Positions 22,173 through 32,551 of a stretch of 64,000 bases of DNA are shown piece by piece (the stretch's first letter is position 1; each line of letters starts with the position of its first letter). The position numbers and the translations under genes are program-made. The stretch is from positions 64,805,766 to 64,869,765 of the forward strand of contig NC_072801.1 in NCBI RefSeq assembly GCF_028583425.1, written 5' to 3'. This stretch comes from Eublepharis macularius. Taxonomy: Eukaryota; Chordata; Lepidosauria; Squamata; Eublepharidae. The notes under the pieces were generated by a model. The model did no database searches and was not told the origin of the DNA. It saw only the letters and a list, made by a program, of their open reading frames with translations.

Positions 22173-22442
22173 GCTACACTAACTTTACAAGTACTTTCCA
22201 ATCCACCATGGTAAAAAGGAAAGGGAAATTCTGCCCTGAAGCATGCTGACACGTTTTGTGAAGTGGGGAAGAATTGTGCAGTGAGAGCAAAGTTGGCCAT
22301 ACAGGGTTTGATGAGAAGCTGGTTTTGTTTTAAAGAAATTGAAAAAAGAGGAAACAACAAATATTGTCTTTCTTGCTCTGTCATTTTCCCTCTCTTCTTG
22401 AGATGAAAACGCACAATTCATTTTTCTTTTGTTTCATTCTAG

Positions 22443-22505
22443 AGGATATCCTGGTTCAAGAGGAACATCAGGTGTCTAACAGAGAAATCAGAGAGGAAGA
22501 AAGAG
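22443..22505 (+). CDS. Linker exon between UPA and CARD (a)
   Basis: The exon is 63 bp (21 codons), phase 1-1, with acceptor CATTCTAG and donor GGTACT. It encodes an acidic peptide EDILVQEEHQVSNREIREEE. It is placed here because its phases fit the UPA exon before and the next linker exon after. In the duplicate the upstream half, including the acceptor, is deleted (junction at about 45803), so only this copy can be spliced. There is no recognisable domain. Confidence 0.6.
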
Positions 22506-23229
22506 GTACTCAGAAAATATTCTAAGGGTGCGGCCTCTGTGTACAAATCCAGGCAGTGGAGATAATATACCAGGGTCTTTGAGCACTTGAAATTAAGAAT
22601 TACAAACTGACCTTCTTCCTCCAATAAAAATTAATACTGTACATTCCAAAATATCATGGCACAGTGGAGCAAATAATGAAGATGCCCGTTGGCACTTGTG
22701 CAAGGATAGTGCACACTGTGTTGATAAAAATTATGTTCTCTGTGGGAGAATACTGCATGTCATTTACAAGTTATTGTAGGCTCATTTATTTACAAAATTT
22801 GCAAGCCAATTTTTCAAGGATCTAATTGGGCAGTACAACACAAGGTCTAATTTAAAATGTCTAATTTAATCCACATCACCAGCCTTAAACGTTAGAGAGC
22901 GAGTGGATGGTGGTGGCACTCTGCTGCATGCATTTTCCAAAGCGGTTTCTAGAACACCAAAAATAAAATGAAATCGGAGCCCTCGCCGTTCCTCAGAATT
23001 CCAAACAACTAGCTGAAGACCCCAGTCACAGGGCAGAAATAATTGTGAGCTAGGGCTTTTTTTTTTGCTACGTTTGGCTCCTTACCTCATCAGGTTTTCT
23101 TCCGAATTCTGGACATTTAACTCCAGAATTCGGAAGTAAAAAAGGCCTTGAACATCCGGAATGACTACTGAAGATCTCTGGCTTTGCCCATCAAAGTTTC
23201 ACCTATCCACTTCTCCGATTCTCTCCTAG

Positions 23230-23319
23230 CGGACCTGCACCTCAGCCTTCAAACACTTTCCATAAGAAGTGATACCAACTCTCAAACAGAATCGATTCCT
23301 GTATCTTCCATTGCAGAAG
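23230..23319 (+). CDS. Linker exon between UPA and CARD (b)
   Basis: The exon is 90 bp (30 codons), phase 1-1, with acceptor TCTCTCCTAG and donor GGTAATG. It encodes ADLHLSLQTLSIRSDTNSQT then ESIPVSSIAE, a Ser/Thr-rich stretch typical of a flexible linker before a CARD. It is supported by phase and splice sites only. The segment is missing from the downstream duplicate, where 22860-23361 is deleted. Confidence 0.5.
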
Positions 23320-24369
23320 GTAATGAAAGATGGATATAAATCCAGATAGAATAAGAATGCACCAAGCGCCTCAAACACAGCAACCCGTCATCCCCCCAAC
23401 CGTTAAGCAAGCCTGCCCTTTTGTGCCCTAATTCATAAGACGCTTATTATTCTCGCCCTCATTTTATGAATCTGTGTACAACGCAGTATACAGTTTACAT
23501 ATATCACATCATAAGGAAATAACAGAACCGATGATTGGATCAGACTAGTTGAGCTGGGAGAAGTCCATTTTTTAAACAGATGCTGGAGTCTCCCCATCCC
23601 AAAGCTAAATGCAGCAAGAAGGCAAAGACATCAAGAGTGCTTGCAAAAGTAAAAGCGCATGTTAAGGGCATAAAGCCGTTTGAGGAAATGCTTGAATAAT
23701 GGGGGACAGCAACAACGTAAACATTCCAGAAGGGATTTTAAAGAACAGTGAAGGCGTTATGAGTGGACTAAAAGCTCACCTTATAATGAAGCAGAATGAA
23801 ACAATTAACAGCACCGAGTGGATCTTACAATAGGAACAGGATAATTTAAGAAGAGTGAGGGTTGGGGCTGGGAACCAAACTCTTGGATTCTGTCCTTAGA
23901 GAACATCTGACACAAGCATACAACACACAATTTGTGATCCAAGCTGGGTAGAATCCACAGCCTATGTGATGTGGCACTTGGGTCTGTTAGTTACACACCA
24001 TTTTTACAAACCAAGAGATTATTGAGGTTATCAAGCCCTTGTTCTGCCATACACGGTAGTTGGGTTGATGCTGTTCAACTGGAAAAGTTGTGCAGGTTGC
24101 AGCCAGAAACGAGAGATAGTGGCAAGTGGAAACTGAATAGTTCCTAATTCATTTGAAGTGTCAGTCTGGTAAACATAAGAGGAATGTAAAAGAGCACATA
24201 TCTTTGCCAAGCAAACACTCTTAGCTGTTCAGATCTAGGAAGAGCAGTTGCATCTCTTCTAGTGGTATAACTACCTCTACTTCTGACTGCTAAATCTGGA
24301 TTATGAATTAGCTTTACTTTGTTTTTCATATTTAGATACAAGAGATCAGGAGGAGACAATGGTGACAAC

Positions 24370-24612
24370 CAGAGCTTTTTTCTGGGTGGTGGAACTCAGT
24401 GGGTTGCCCTCGGAGAAAATGGTCACATGGCTGGTGGCCCCACCCCCTGATCTCCAGACAGAGGGGAGTTTAGATTGCCCTCCTCGTGGTGTTGAGGACA
24501 ATCTAAACTCTCCTCTGTCTGGAGATCAGGGGGCGGGGCCACCAGCCATGTGACCATTTTCAAGGCATTCCGGAACTCCGTTCCACCGAGTTCCCGTGTT
24601 CCAGCTTCTCGG
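24370..24612. mobile_element. hAT hairpin MITE, degenerate ends (copy 1)
   Basis: The left end is CAGAGCTTTTTTCTGG and the right end is eroded (CCAGCTTCTCGG). The interior palindrome is that of the CAGGGCTTTTTT family. It is repeated in the duplicate at 47243-47485, so it predates the duplication. Confidence 0.75.
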
Positions 24613-24938
24613 AGACTGTCAAACTGCAAATGGCCAGGAAGCCAGCTAACTCAGTGCTAACTAGCTGTTGTGTCTCACTTCAGCTATGGAGGGTTTTTGT
24701 AGCTTACTCTCATTCAACTTTTTTGGTATGGAGACCCACTCGGAAAAAAGAAAAGAAAAAACACTGAGCAGATGCAAATCGATAAACCTGCAAAAGCTTG
24801 GGACGCACTTTCACAGACTTCACTACCTCCTTTTGGGTCAGGACTTACAGGTTGGAAAACACTGGTTTACACAATTCGCTTAGCTTAGCTACCACTTTAA
24901 CTGTCATGGCTTCCCTCAATGAAATCTGGAACTGTAGG

Positions 24939-25556
24939 GCCGATTCCAGATGGGCATAAATAGAGCGAGTGCTTTCACTTTTTCAGCAACCTCACTCGTA
25001 AAAACCCGCAATTTCCCGTCCCGGCTTACCTGCGGTCCATGGCGCTTGGTTGCGCTCTATAAGCGGACGGTGTGAACGCGGTATTGCGGGTTTGCACACT
25101 TCTGGACGCTTCGTCGCCACGGAGAGGCCCTCCCCTTTCCCTCCTTCCTTTGCCGGCCGGCAACAATATTCCCTTAATTTTTTTTTTAAACCGGGCGCCA
25201 TTTGCGCAGTCGCACGTTTGCGCACATCAAACTGCGCAAATGTGCACAAATGCACAAAAGCGCACAAATGTCGACGCTGCGTATTCGCATACCTGCGCGT
25301 TTGCGCATTTGCGCAAAACACATAAAAAATTTTTTTTAAAAAAACGAAATGCGAACCAATGAAGGCCCCCGACGTCAACTGTGACGGGGAGGAAACAACC
25401 AATCCCGGGTACCTCAGTTGGCCGTGCGAACATTCGGAAGCGGGACGGCACGGCACGCTGCGAGACAAAGCGGATGGAGATGAAAGTGAACGCATGGCTG
25501 GTAAGCGATTATTTCCGCAGAAAAACCTCAATTTCTGGCCATCTGGAATCGGCATA
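24939..25556. mobile_element. TIR element with alternating GCGCA repeats (copy 1)
   Basis: Termini GCCGATTCCAGATGG and the complement CCATCTGGAATCGGC. The middle (25203-25318) repeats TTTGCGCA/TGCGCAAA and GCACAAATG motifs. Open frames here with repeated Cys/Ala are repeat artefacts. It lies in the last intron. Duplicated at about 47813-48430. Confidence 0.7.
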
Positions 25557-25700
25557 GGTTGCTGAGTTGCTAAGAAATCTGTTAGATCCCTTGGAGAATT
25601 ACACTCCCTAATGCTCAGGGGATAAAGACATACCTGAAAAAGCCGTTTAAGCCTGCCGTGGCATGGATGAGTTCTTAGACTTCAGTTCTTTCTCTGGCAG

Positions 25701-25981
25701 GGAGGCAGGCGGCCTTCACACCGGAGCCTCATTTCATTGAGCAGCACCGGCAGCAGCTGATCCAGAGGACAGCCACAGTGGAGGGAGTTCTGGATTTGTT
25801 GTATGGAGTTGTCCTGGATGAAGAGCAATACGAAAGAATCTCTTCAAGGGGATCCAACAAAGAAAAAATGCGGGAGCTGTACAGGCTGGTGCCGAGCTGG
25901 AATCTCTCTTGTAAGGATCAGCTGTACGAGGCACTGAAGAAGAACAATCCATTCCTCATAGCAGACCTTGAAGGGCGATGA
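25701..25981 (+). CDS. Terminal CARD exon with stop codon
   Basis: The exon follows TCTCTGGCAG in phase 1 and runs to TGA at 25979-25981. It encodes GRQAAFTPEPHFIEQHRQQL, VVLDEEQYERISS, then LYRLVPSWNLSCKDQLYEAL and ends IADLEGR. This is the C-terminal CARD of the FIIND-CARD family, in which the CARD freed with UPA nucleates ASC/caspase-1 filaments. The Leu-Asp-Glu-Glu-Gln-Tyr-Glu and Trp-Asn...Lys-Asp-Gln-Leu-Tyr motifs are intact. A second copy at 48575-48855 differs in this exon by one silent base that I could see (ACA to ACG). Confidence 0.93.
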
Positions 25982-26283
25982 AGCTAGAAAGAAGATGGGC
26001 ACAGGAAGTCCAGAATCCCATGCCTCGGGACTCCCTCAGGACCATATAATACTCTCTCTGGAGAGTATATTATGCTCCGAGTGGAACATTATGGGAGATA
26101 CATTATCTCTTTTGCACTATGAGAAAGGAATGGTAGGCACATGGGCATTATGGGAACAATGCAGTGGGAGCAATAGCCACTGACGGAGGGAGTATTTTTG
26201 ATATCGTACTGTCTCTATCTCCTATATATCATTCTGAGTGATGCCCTTATCAGATTGAGCAAAAAACCAACGGTGGTTCTCTA

Positions 26284-26650
26284 GGGTTGCCAGGTCCCTC
26301 AACTCCACCAGTGGGAGATTGGGAGCCTGGCACTTACCCTGTGAAGGCTTGAGAGTCTTCCCTTGTGCGCACGTGCTCCCTGCGTGCATGATGATGTCAC
26401 TTCCAGGAGCGATGTCATCATGCAGGGTCAAAGGGCGCAGGCAGAAGGGTGCTCCGCATGCGGCACTGATTTGGCCTGAAACGGGTCCGCTGCAGGGTGC
26501 TGTGGGACACAGTTCAGGCTGCAGGAGCGTGCTGTACCACCTGGAGGCACCCTGGAGAGCGCCCCCTCCGCTGGCCATGTAAGTGGACACAGGGGAGGGA
26601 AGGGTGGGAGCAGGGGATTGCCTGCCCCAGGCAGGGGAATGGCACCCCTA
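26284..26650. repeat. Dispersed repeat with GATGTCACTTCC motifs (copy 1)
   Basis: It begins TAGGGTTGCCAGGTCCC and carries ATGATGTCACTTCCAGGAGC and its partial complement. Similar GATGTCACTTCC/GGAAGTGACATC blocks occur at 4510-4600 and 63130-63350. Duplicated at about 49155-49530. Confidence 0.6.
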
Positions 26651-26939
26651 GTTCTCTTAGATCTAGCCTTGCTAATTGAAGAACAAGTTGGAGTAGTTGC
26701 TACAACTGTCTTGTATCACCTACACTTAGCTCATGAACTGTCATCCTTCATAGGTGCTGCTGATCTAGCTACACTGTCCCACACATCTGTAATTTGTAGA
26801 TAGGGTTATTGTAATATGCTGTACATGAGGCTGCCCTTAAAGCTACCACAGAATCTTCAGCTTGAATGAAGATTCCCTTCTTTTGATGGGTCTGATGCAA
26901 TAAGAACTTGTACTGTCCATCTTAAAGCCACTGCACTTT

Positions 26940-27495
26940 TTACTGATTTGTTTCTAGCTGCAATTCAAGGTGTTGGTCCTTTCCTGGAAAGCCCGTTGTG
27001 GCCTGGGACCCTCGTACCTGAAGGACTGCCTCTCCACATAGCAACCCACGTGGCATTTTCAGTCTTCCCTTTGAGCCACTGGCAGTGCTTCCCTTTCACC
27101 AGCTACGGTCTTCCATAATTATCTATTTAGACAGCAGTCCTAAAGAGGTCTACTCAGAATTTAACTAAATCTTTTCACTAGGGCTTACCCTCCAGAAAGT
27201 GTTCTTAAGGTGGCACTGTTAGAGTTGTAGAACTTACAGAGTGTAAGAGCATTCTAGCGGAGAGTCACAGAGCGCCCTCTTTACTGGCCACCTGCGAACT
27301 CTGAAAGGAGGTCTTGTTTCGAGGGGCTTTCCCTGCTGAGCTGTAATCCTGGCTGTGGTAGTGCTGTTAGCCAATGCTGTGTTTGGGGCGTTGGAATGGC
27401 TGTTATCGACTCCGTTTTGGTCTTGTTTTAATTTTTGTACCGTAAGTTACTTCAAAGGGGAAAATGTAATAGACATATTTTTAAAATAAATAAAA
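26940..27495 (+). mobile_element. LINE 3' fragment, sense (copy 1)
   Basis: CTGCAATTCAAGGTGTTGGT and GGGACCCTCGTACCTGAAGG resemble the L2/CR1 ORF2 end, and the tail is TAAAATAAATAAAATATTAC. It is duplicated at 49830-50373. Confidence 0.6.
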
Positions 27496-28324
27496 TATTA
27501 CCTCAATGCTTGAGTAGACAAAATGCTAAGAGATCCATGATTGGCTCTTCCTAGCGTTTTAAGAAGCTCAATAGACCGTTCAGAGCTGCGGCACAAGGCA
27601 AGAAAGCATCTAACCCTTCTACTTACTTATGCGAATTTATTGAATGTGGCCATAGGCCTTCACAATCTCAAATCATTCATTAAAAAACAGCAACAAGATA
27701 CAAGAATACAGATATAGTTACATAGATATAAATAAAATTACTATAAAATGCATTTTACCTAAAATATAAACATTAAACAACATTAAAACCAAACGGTTTC
27801 TCATCTATGCCCTCCTACTCTTGGATGGTTTCACCAATTGAAACGGACTCCTTACTAGGCCTAGAAGGAGAAATAAACAGGCAAAGAAGGGCTGTCTGGT
27901 CCCCCGCCCTCCCGTTCCTGAGCTAATAACAGTATTGCGTGTGTGTGTTCTGATTTCAATCATTTTAACCTTTCGGGGATGGAACGCTTAGCTCTCCTGC
28001 TGTCCCTGCGTTATGTCCCGAACAGCTACTGTTGGACTTTTAAACATTCCGGGAAAAAACCCACTCCATAAACTCTCAGATGGAAATTGAGGGCTTCTCT
28101 GTTCCACAGTCTCTTTCCACAGTATCCTCCCTCATAATTAACGTTGCGAGGCTCCGCCAGGCTGTGGCGCACGAGAGCTGCCTCGTCTGAGCTGGGGCTT
28201 GGCTGGGGCGCCTCTCGTGCTGTGCAACCTGGCTGCGGAGCAGGAGAGCGGTCGCCCCAGCCAAGCCTCGGCTCGGAGCGTCTCAGCTGAGCTGGGGTGG
28301 ATAGGAGTCTGCTGTGCCTTACCC

Positions 28325-28625
28325 CTGGGGAGGCAACTTCTGCCTTACCCCGGGAAGAGTGGGGTGGGGTGGGGTGGGGGGTTGAAGGAGCGGCATGGGG
28401 GGAGGCTTGTCTGTCAGAAGACATAGTAATGCAGGAACGTTACTACATATGCTCAGAGTTTTTTTAAAAAGGTGTTGTGCAAATTGAGGTCCTGCCTTAC
28501 CCCTATGAAAGAGTGGGGTTGGGGTGGGTGGTTGAAGGGTGGGCATGGGGTGGCCTTGTCCGTCAGAAGATGTACAAATGTTACTATGCATGCTCAAAGT
28601 TTTAAAAAACCCAGCGATGACGTGC
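28325..28625 (+). repeat. Two tandem ~155-bp GC-rich units (copy 1)
   Basis: Two successive units each hold CTGCCTTACCCC, a GAGTGGGGTT/GGGGTGGG run, GCATGGGG and CTTGTC(T/C)GTCAGAAGA. Duplicated at about 52002-52302. The reverse-strand open frame of 141 codons is a product of this repeat. Confidence 0.7.
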
Positions 28626-28925
28626 ACTGCAATGCTCCAAAAGTTCGAAACTGAACAGAGGCAGGTCTGAAAGGAATCACAAGAGGCAAAATCGAAACTG
28701 TTGGGAAGCGTGAAAGGATCGGTGCTGAGCCGAAGCCACTTCAAATGCTTAAAAATGGCCCTTTAAACCGTGAGTGCGAAAGGGGCCTACGAAGCCAATC
28801 AATCGCACAAGATCGAGACTGGGGACAGTACAAAGCTTTTATTTCATGAAACAGAGGTGCAGAGCTTAGTTATCTGAAAAATCTCTGAACCTGCCCAAAC
28901 ACAGGATCTTGCTACTTTTATACAG

Positions 28926-29129
28926 TTGGTGGTGGAGAGTGCTCTCAAGTCAGAGTTGACTTATGGTGACCTGTGAGCCTGATCTTGTCAGATCTCAGAA
29001 GCTAAGCAGGGTTAGCCTTGGTTAGTAATTGAATGGAAGACCTCCAACAAAGACCAGGGTTGCAGAGCCAGGCAATGGCAAACCACCTCTGATAGTCTCT
29101 TGCCATGAAAATCCTAGCAGGGGTTGCAC
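28926..29129 (+). mobile_element. 5S-rRNA-like SINE (copy 1)
   Basis: GCCTGATCTTGTCAGATCTC, AGAAGCTAAGCAGGGTTAGC and GTTAGTAATTGAATGGAAGA track the internal promoter region of 5S rRNA. They are preceded by a GACTTATGGTGACC block and followed by GGCAATGGCAAACCACCTCT, as in 5S-derived SINEs. Duplicated at 52603-52806. Confidence 0.75.
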
Positions 29130-31600
29130 TTTTAAACAGTTAAGTAAACAATATTCTTGCGCATGTCTGTTTAGCATCCTGTCTAATGGAATTTTCCGTT
29201 ATGCTTATACTTTTAAAGCTTTCTGCGCATGATCTAAGCAAGCAGTTAAACTTGGTGAAAAACAAGTTCTAAACCGGCTTGTTCTGCTCTTAAAGTGAGC
29301 TCATGTGGCTAAGTTATCTATAATGACTTCACACCTATCTTTGTAAGAAACAGGATGTCTCGTACGGTTTCTGCTCTCAAGCATCACTAGCATCTGTGTT
29401 TCTGAGAACTTAGGAAGAGAAGACAGGAAGCTTGCTAAACTTTAGCACTGCTGAATCTACAACAGTCCTTTTCTGCTACCTTACAGCAATTTTTCAGTCT
29501 GAAGGAACTTATTTAAGCCATGACTTACTGATTACTTATGAATCCAGTTTTCTGATGGATCTTTCCATCACTACTACGAGAGTGTGCCTCCAGGTGACTT
29601 CTGCAAAATGACTTTGCCATACTACTACATTCACCAGAAGTACAAGACATACCTTACCTTTCTTTGACTTTTGTTTTACTGTAAATGCTCCATGTCCATG
29701 TCATTGAAATGCATTGCAATAAGGTTTCCTCAACTAACTGGCGCCAACTGCTAGATCCTCTGGTTGGAGGCATGGGCTGTTTGTCCTTGTGATACACTGT
29801 GACGGTCCATGGCATGCACTTTTGTTTGCCCCTTTGCTGCCAGGAACCCCCGTCATTGGGGGATGCCCGTGCTCACCCACTGACAAACAAGGCTGACCCG
29901 GTACAGTAACGCTGTGAAAAAGCGGGAAACCCCACCCGGGAAATAACAAGATCCTTCCAATATCTCTTCAATTCATACTATAAACTTGTATTAAAGTGAC
30001 CAGTGCTCAAATACACGGAAAATGTTTCATCAGTTTCATACAATTCATATAAGTGAAATCTCATCAATTTCATACAGTAAGTCATGGCTTTCATATTGTT
30101 TTCTTTCCTTCGGTTTAACAGCAAGCACTCAGGCATCTGACGAAGAGAACTTGATTCTCGAAAGCTTATGCTAAAATAAAATTGGTTAGTCTTAAAGGTG
30201 CTACTGGACTCTTTTTGACATTGGAGATCAGTTCCTCTTCAGATCATAGGTGTAAACTATGGGGGGGCTGAGGGGCTCAAGCCCCCCCCGGACTTGGCCA
30301 GGGGGGGCTGAGCCCCCCCCTGGGCAGCCAGTGAACTACATGGGGGCTAAGGGGTCAAGCCCCCTCAGATCTCAAATGAGTGTCTCAGTTACAATAGCTG
30401 ATGAAGCACAGGATTGTTCCCCCCTTCCTGTTATAATTTCTATGATTCTTTGGGGCTTTGTTCCTGGTTTTTTTGCTTGTATGTATTAGTGTGTTTATTA
30501 AGAATTTATCATTTTTAAAAGGTATTGCAGTTTGTATAAACAATTTACAAATAAATGTTACAGAAGAAATCAGGCTTCTGGAAGGCAAGATTTACACACT
30601 AGCAACAATATCTGCACCAAACAATGCAAGAGAAAGTTTTTATGAAAATGTTTTCCAATCCATTTTCTATTTTCAAGAAGATAATGATCTTCGGAGACAT
30701 GAATGGGGTAATGGATCTAAGAAAAAGATATGTGGAAAAAACAAAAACAAAGAAGGCAAACTTCCCCAAAATGTGCTTTCTCCCCTCCTATCAAGAAACT
30801 GTTTTTGAAGTAATATCTTAAATAGTATATGATGGCTTCAGTGGGTTAAATGTCTAAAAGATTTTTGATCCTACAAATGGAACACAAAGCTTACAAACTG
30901 TCAACCAAGCTTGTGTCTCTTTTACATTGTGGGTGACTGAAGCGGTTTACATAAATAAAAGAAAGGACCAGAGAGCATGTGAGATTTTGACAACCATAAA
31001 TCCAGAGAGCATTTACCTCAGAAGTCTCTCCCTTCTCTTCACTTCCCCCCATCTTCTCCAAAATGTGTTCTGAAATGTTACAATTGGAAGATTCTTGTAG
31101 GATCAAAAATCTGAATATTGGAGACTATACTTTCTTTTCGGACAGACCAAACACATTCAAGGATTGATATGTGCTGGATATAAAAAACCCGAGTTATTTA
31201 TATTGTTTGTTATATTATGTTTACTGTTTTTCTTTGGACATAATTATAATTGTGCTATTGTTTTTATTTTCTTTTTTCTGTTCTGCTTATATTTATAAAA
31301 ATAAATTTTATATAAAAGAATTTAAACACTGCCTTAAAATACCTTTGACTATGACACACTAATTAGCTTAGCCCTTAACCCTGGCTGGCTCCACCCATTT
31401 TCAATGTAGCAACAGTCAGATTGCAAGACCTCTGTTGGATATAAGTTCAATATAAGTGCTTGGCTACAATTTACATTCAGGGAATGTTAGAAGATTCCAC
31501 TTCTAATGCTGTCCCATTCCTCAGGTTTCAGAGGGGGAGAAACCAGAGAGTTAGAAAGATAGACAGGTCAGAGCATCTGCTTACTGTTTATTCCTTTACT
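29130..31600. other. Non-coding, 3' part of copy 1 and spacer before the L1
   Basis: The segment to 30079 is duplicated. After it come a repeat fragment (30133-30217), a G/C-run palindrome at 30255-30365 (GGGGGGGCTGAGG / CCCCCCC blocks) and A/T-rich sequence. Small open frames around 30.5-30.8 kb have no recognisable domain. Confidence 0.45.
30133..30217 (-). mobile_element. Fragment of the 55.9-kb inverted-repeat family
   Basis: The segment CATCTGACGAAGAGAAC...GGTTAGTCTTAAAGGTGCTA matches one end of the element at 55868-56485. It lies just past the right edge of duplication copy 1. Confidence 0.65.
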
Positions 31601-31770
31601 GCCTTTTGATGTGTAGATTACTACTCAGGAGTAGAGATGGGCATGAACCTAAATACGACCCAAAAAACCCGATGAACCAGGCTGGTTCGGGGTTCACAAA
31701 CCAGGGTATTTTCGCCACGGAGTTGCGGAAAAGAGCAGACTCGTGGGAGCGAGGGAAAGCCAGCCCCGTG

Positions 31771-32547
31771 ATGTCGAAGAAGGAGTGGCAATCGGCATTG
31801 GAGAGCTTGGATAAGAAGGTGGCAGAGGGAAATAAAGAGATCAAAGATATGATAAAAGAGATGGTGAATGATTTTAAAGAGACACTTAAAGCAGAGGTGG
31901 CAGAATTAACAAAGAGTATTGATGAGGTCAAGAAGGAATTACAAACGACACCCCAGAAAGTTAATGTAATGGAAGGTGAAGCGGATAAGCTGTCTGCTTC
32001 TTTTAAGATAGAAACCAAGGATCTAAAAGGAAGAATGGCCGTGATGGAATGTAAACATATGGAAAAACAACTTAGATTTCGTGGAGTCCCAGAAGTAGAG
32101 GGGAAATCAGCCCAAGAGCAGATAACAGAAATACTTGCAGGATTTCTGAATAAAGAGATGGAGGAAGTTGCAGCTTTTCTAGATGTGTACAGAATTAATT
32201 CAAAATATGCAGCACAAAAAAGTTTACCAAGGGATATGATAGTGCAATTTACAACAAAAAGAACAAGGGAAGACATTGTGAGTAAGCAATTTCAAAGCCC
32301 TTTGGAAATTGACGGGAAAAGAGTGCGAATAATGAAAGAACTACCCAGGGGAGTTTTGTTGGAAAGGAAGAAATATAGAGAATTGGTTCAAATGTTGAAG
32401 GAGTTGAATATTAGATACAGATGGGAGATACCAGAGGGTTTGAGTTTTGAATTTCAATCAGTTAAAAAGACTATTAGGTCCAGTCATGAGATGCAGATGT
32501 TTTTTATGGATAATGAAAAAGACTTACCTAAAAGATCCAGAATTTGA
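31771..32547 (+). CDS. L1 ORF1 protein (RNA-binding)
   Basis: The frame is open from 31609, with a likely native start at ATG 31771 (MSKKEWQSALESLDKKV). It encodes a long charged coiled coil (KEIKDMIKEMVNDFKETLKA), then the L1 RRM with FRGVPEVEGKSAQEQITEIL, PRDMIVQFTTKRTREDI and a C-terminal domain with LLERKKYRELVQMLKELNI. This is the trimeric L1 ORF1p layout. It ends two codons before the ORF2 start region. The frame is intact although the rest of the element is damaged. Confidence 0.88.
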   Translation: MSKKEWQSALESLDKKVAEGNKEIKDMIKEMVNDFKETLKAEVAELTKSIDEVKKELQTTPQKVNVMEGEADKLSASFKIETKDLKGRMAVMECKHMEKQLRFRGVPEVEGKSAQEQITEILAGFLNKEMEEVAAFLDVYRINSKYAAQKSLPRDMIVQFTTKRTREDIVSKQFQSPLEIDGKRVRIMKELPRGVLLERKKYRELVQMLKELNIRYRWEIPEGLSFEFQSVKKTIRSSHEMQMFFMDNEKDLPKRSRI

Positions 32548-32551
32548 TTAT

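Larger units (their letters stand above)
445..25981 (+). other. Gene model: multi-CARD FIIND-CARD protein, NLRP1/CARD8 family (3' part)
   Basis: Twelve exons on the + strand join into one reading frame: 445-687, 2489-2716, 2933-3181, 4811-4887, 7238-7298, 9618-9841, 12475-12725, 17475-17603, 21528-21666, 22443-22505, 23230-23319 and 25701-25981. All have AG acceptors and GT donors. The junction phases are mutually consistent, apart from a one-base uncertainty at the fifth exon. The order of domains is CARD-CARD-CARD-linker-FIIND(ZU5-UPA)-linker-CARD-stop. FIIND followed by a C-terminal CARD is known only from NLRP1 and CARD8 relatives, which are cytosolic sensors. Their FIIND autocleaves and DPP8/9 restrains the freed UPA-CARD. 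The upstream CARDs replace the NACHT-LRR that precedes FIIND in NLRP1, unless those domains lie left of the window. The 5' end is missing, so I give no symbol. RNA evidence would be needed to prove that all exons are joined. Confidence 0.85.
18445..30079 (+). repeat. Segmental duplication, copy 1 (11.6 kb)
   Basis: This interval is nearly identical to 44616-53756 in the same orientation. Shared landmarks include the repeat at 18450-19640, the terminal CARD exon, a LINE tail, GC-rich tandem repeats near 28.3 kb and a 5S-like SINE near 29 kb. Differences are scattered single bases plus large indels. Copy 1 alone carries 19644-22449 and 22860-23361, which include the last UPA exon and the linker exons. 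It is therefore the ancestral arrangement. Confidence 0.9.

Noticed and set aside
25205..25320. CRISPR-like or satellite array
   Set aside because: The motifs are short, overlapping and palindromic without fixed spacers, and the sequence is eukaryotic.
24992..25555. 187-codon minus-strand frame rich in Cys/Ala/Arg
   Set aside because: The frame reads through the alternating GCGCA repeats of a TIR element, and the duplicate copy breaks it into other frames.
26319..26582. Open frame over GATGTCACTTCC repeat, possible zinc-finger-like Cys
   Set aside because: It is part of a dispersed repeat found elsewhere in the window, and the Cys/His spacing fits no known motif.
28026..28744. Minus-strand frames of 132 and 141 codons, also in the duplicate
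   Set aside because: Pro/Ser-rich translations of tandem GC-rich units with no homology cue.
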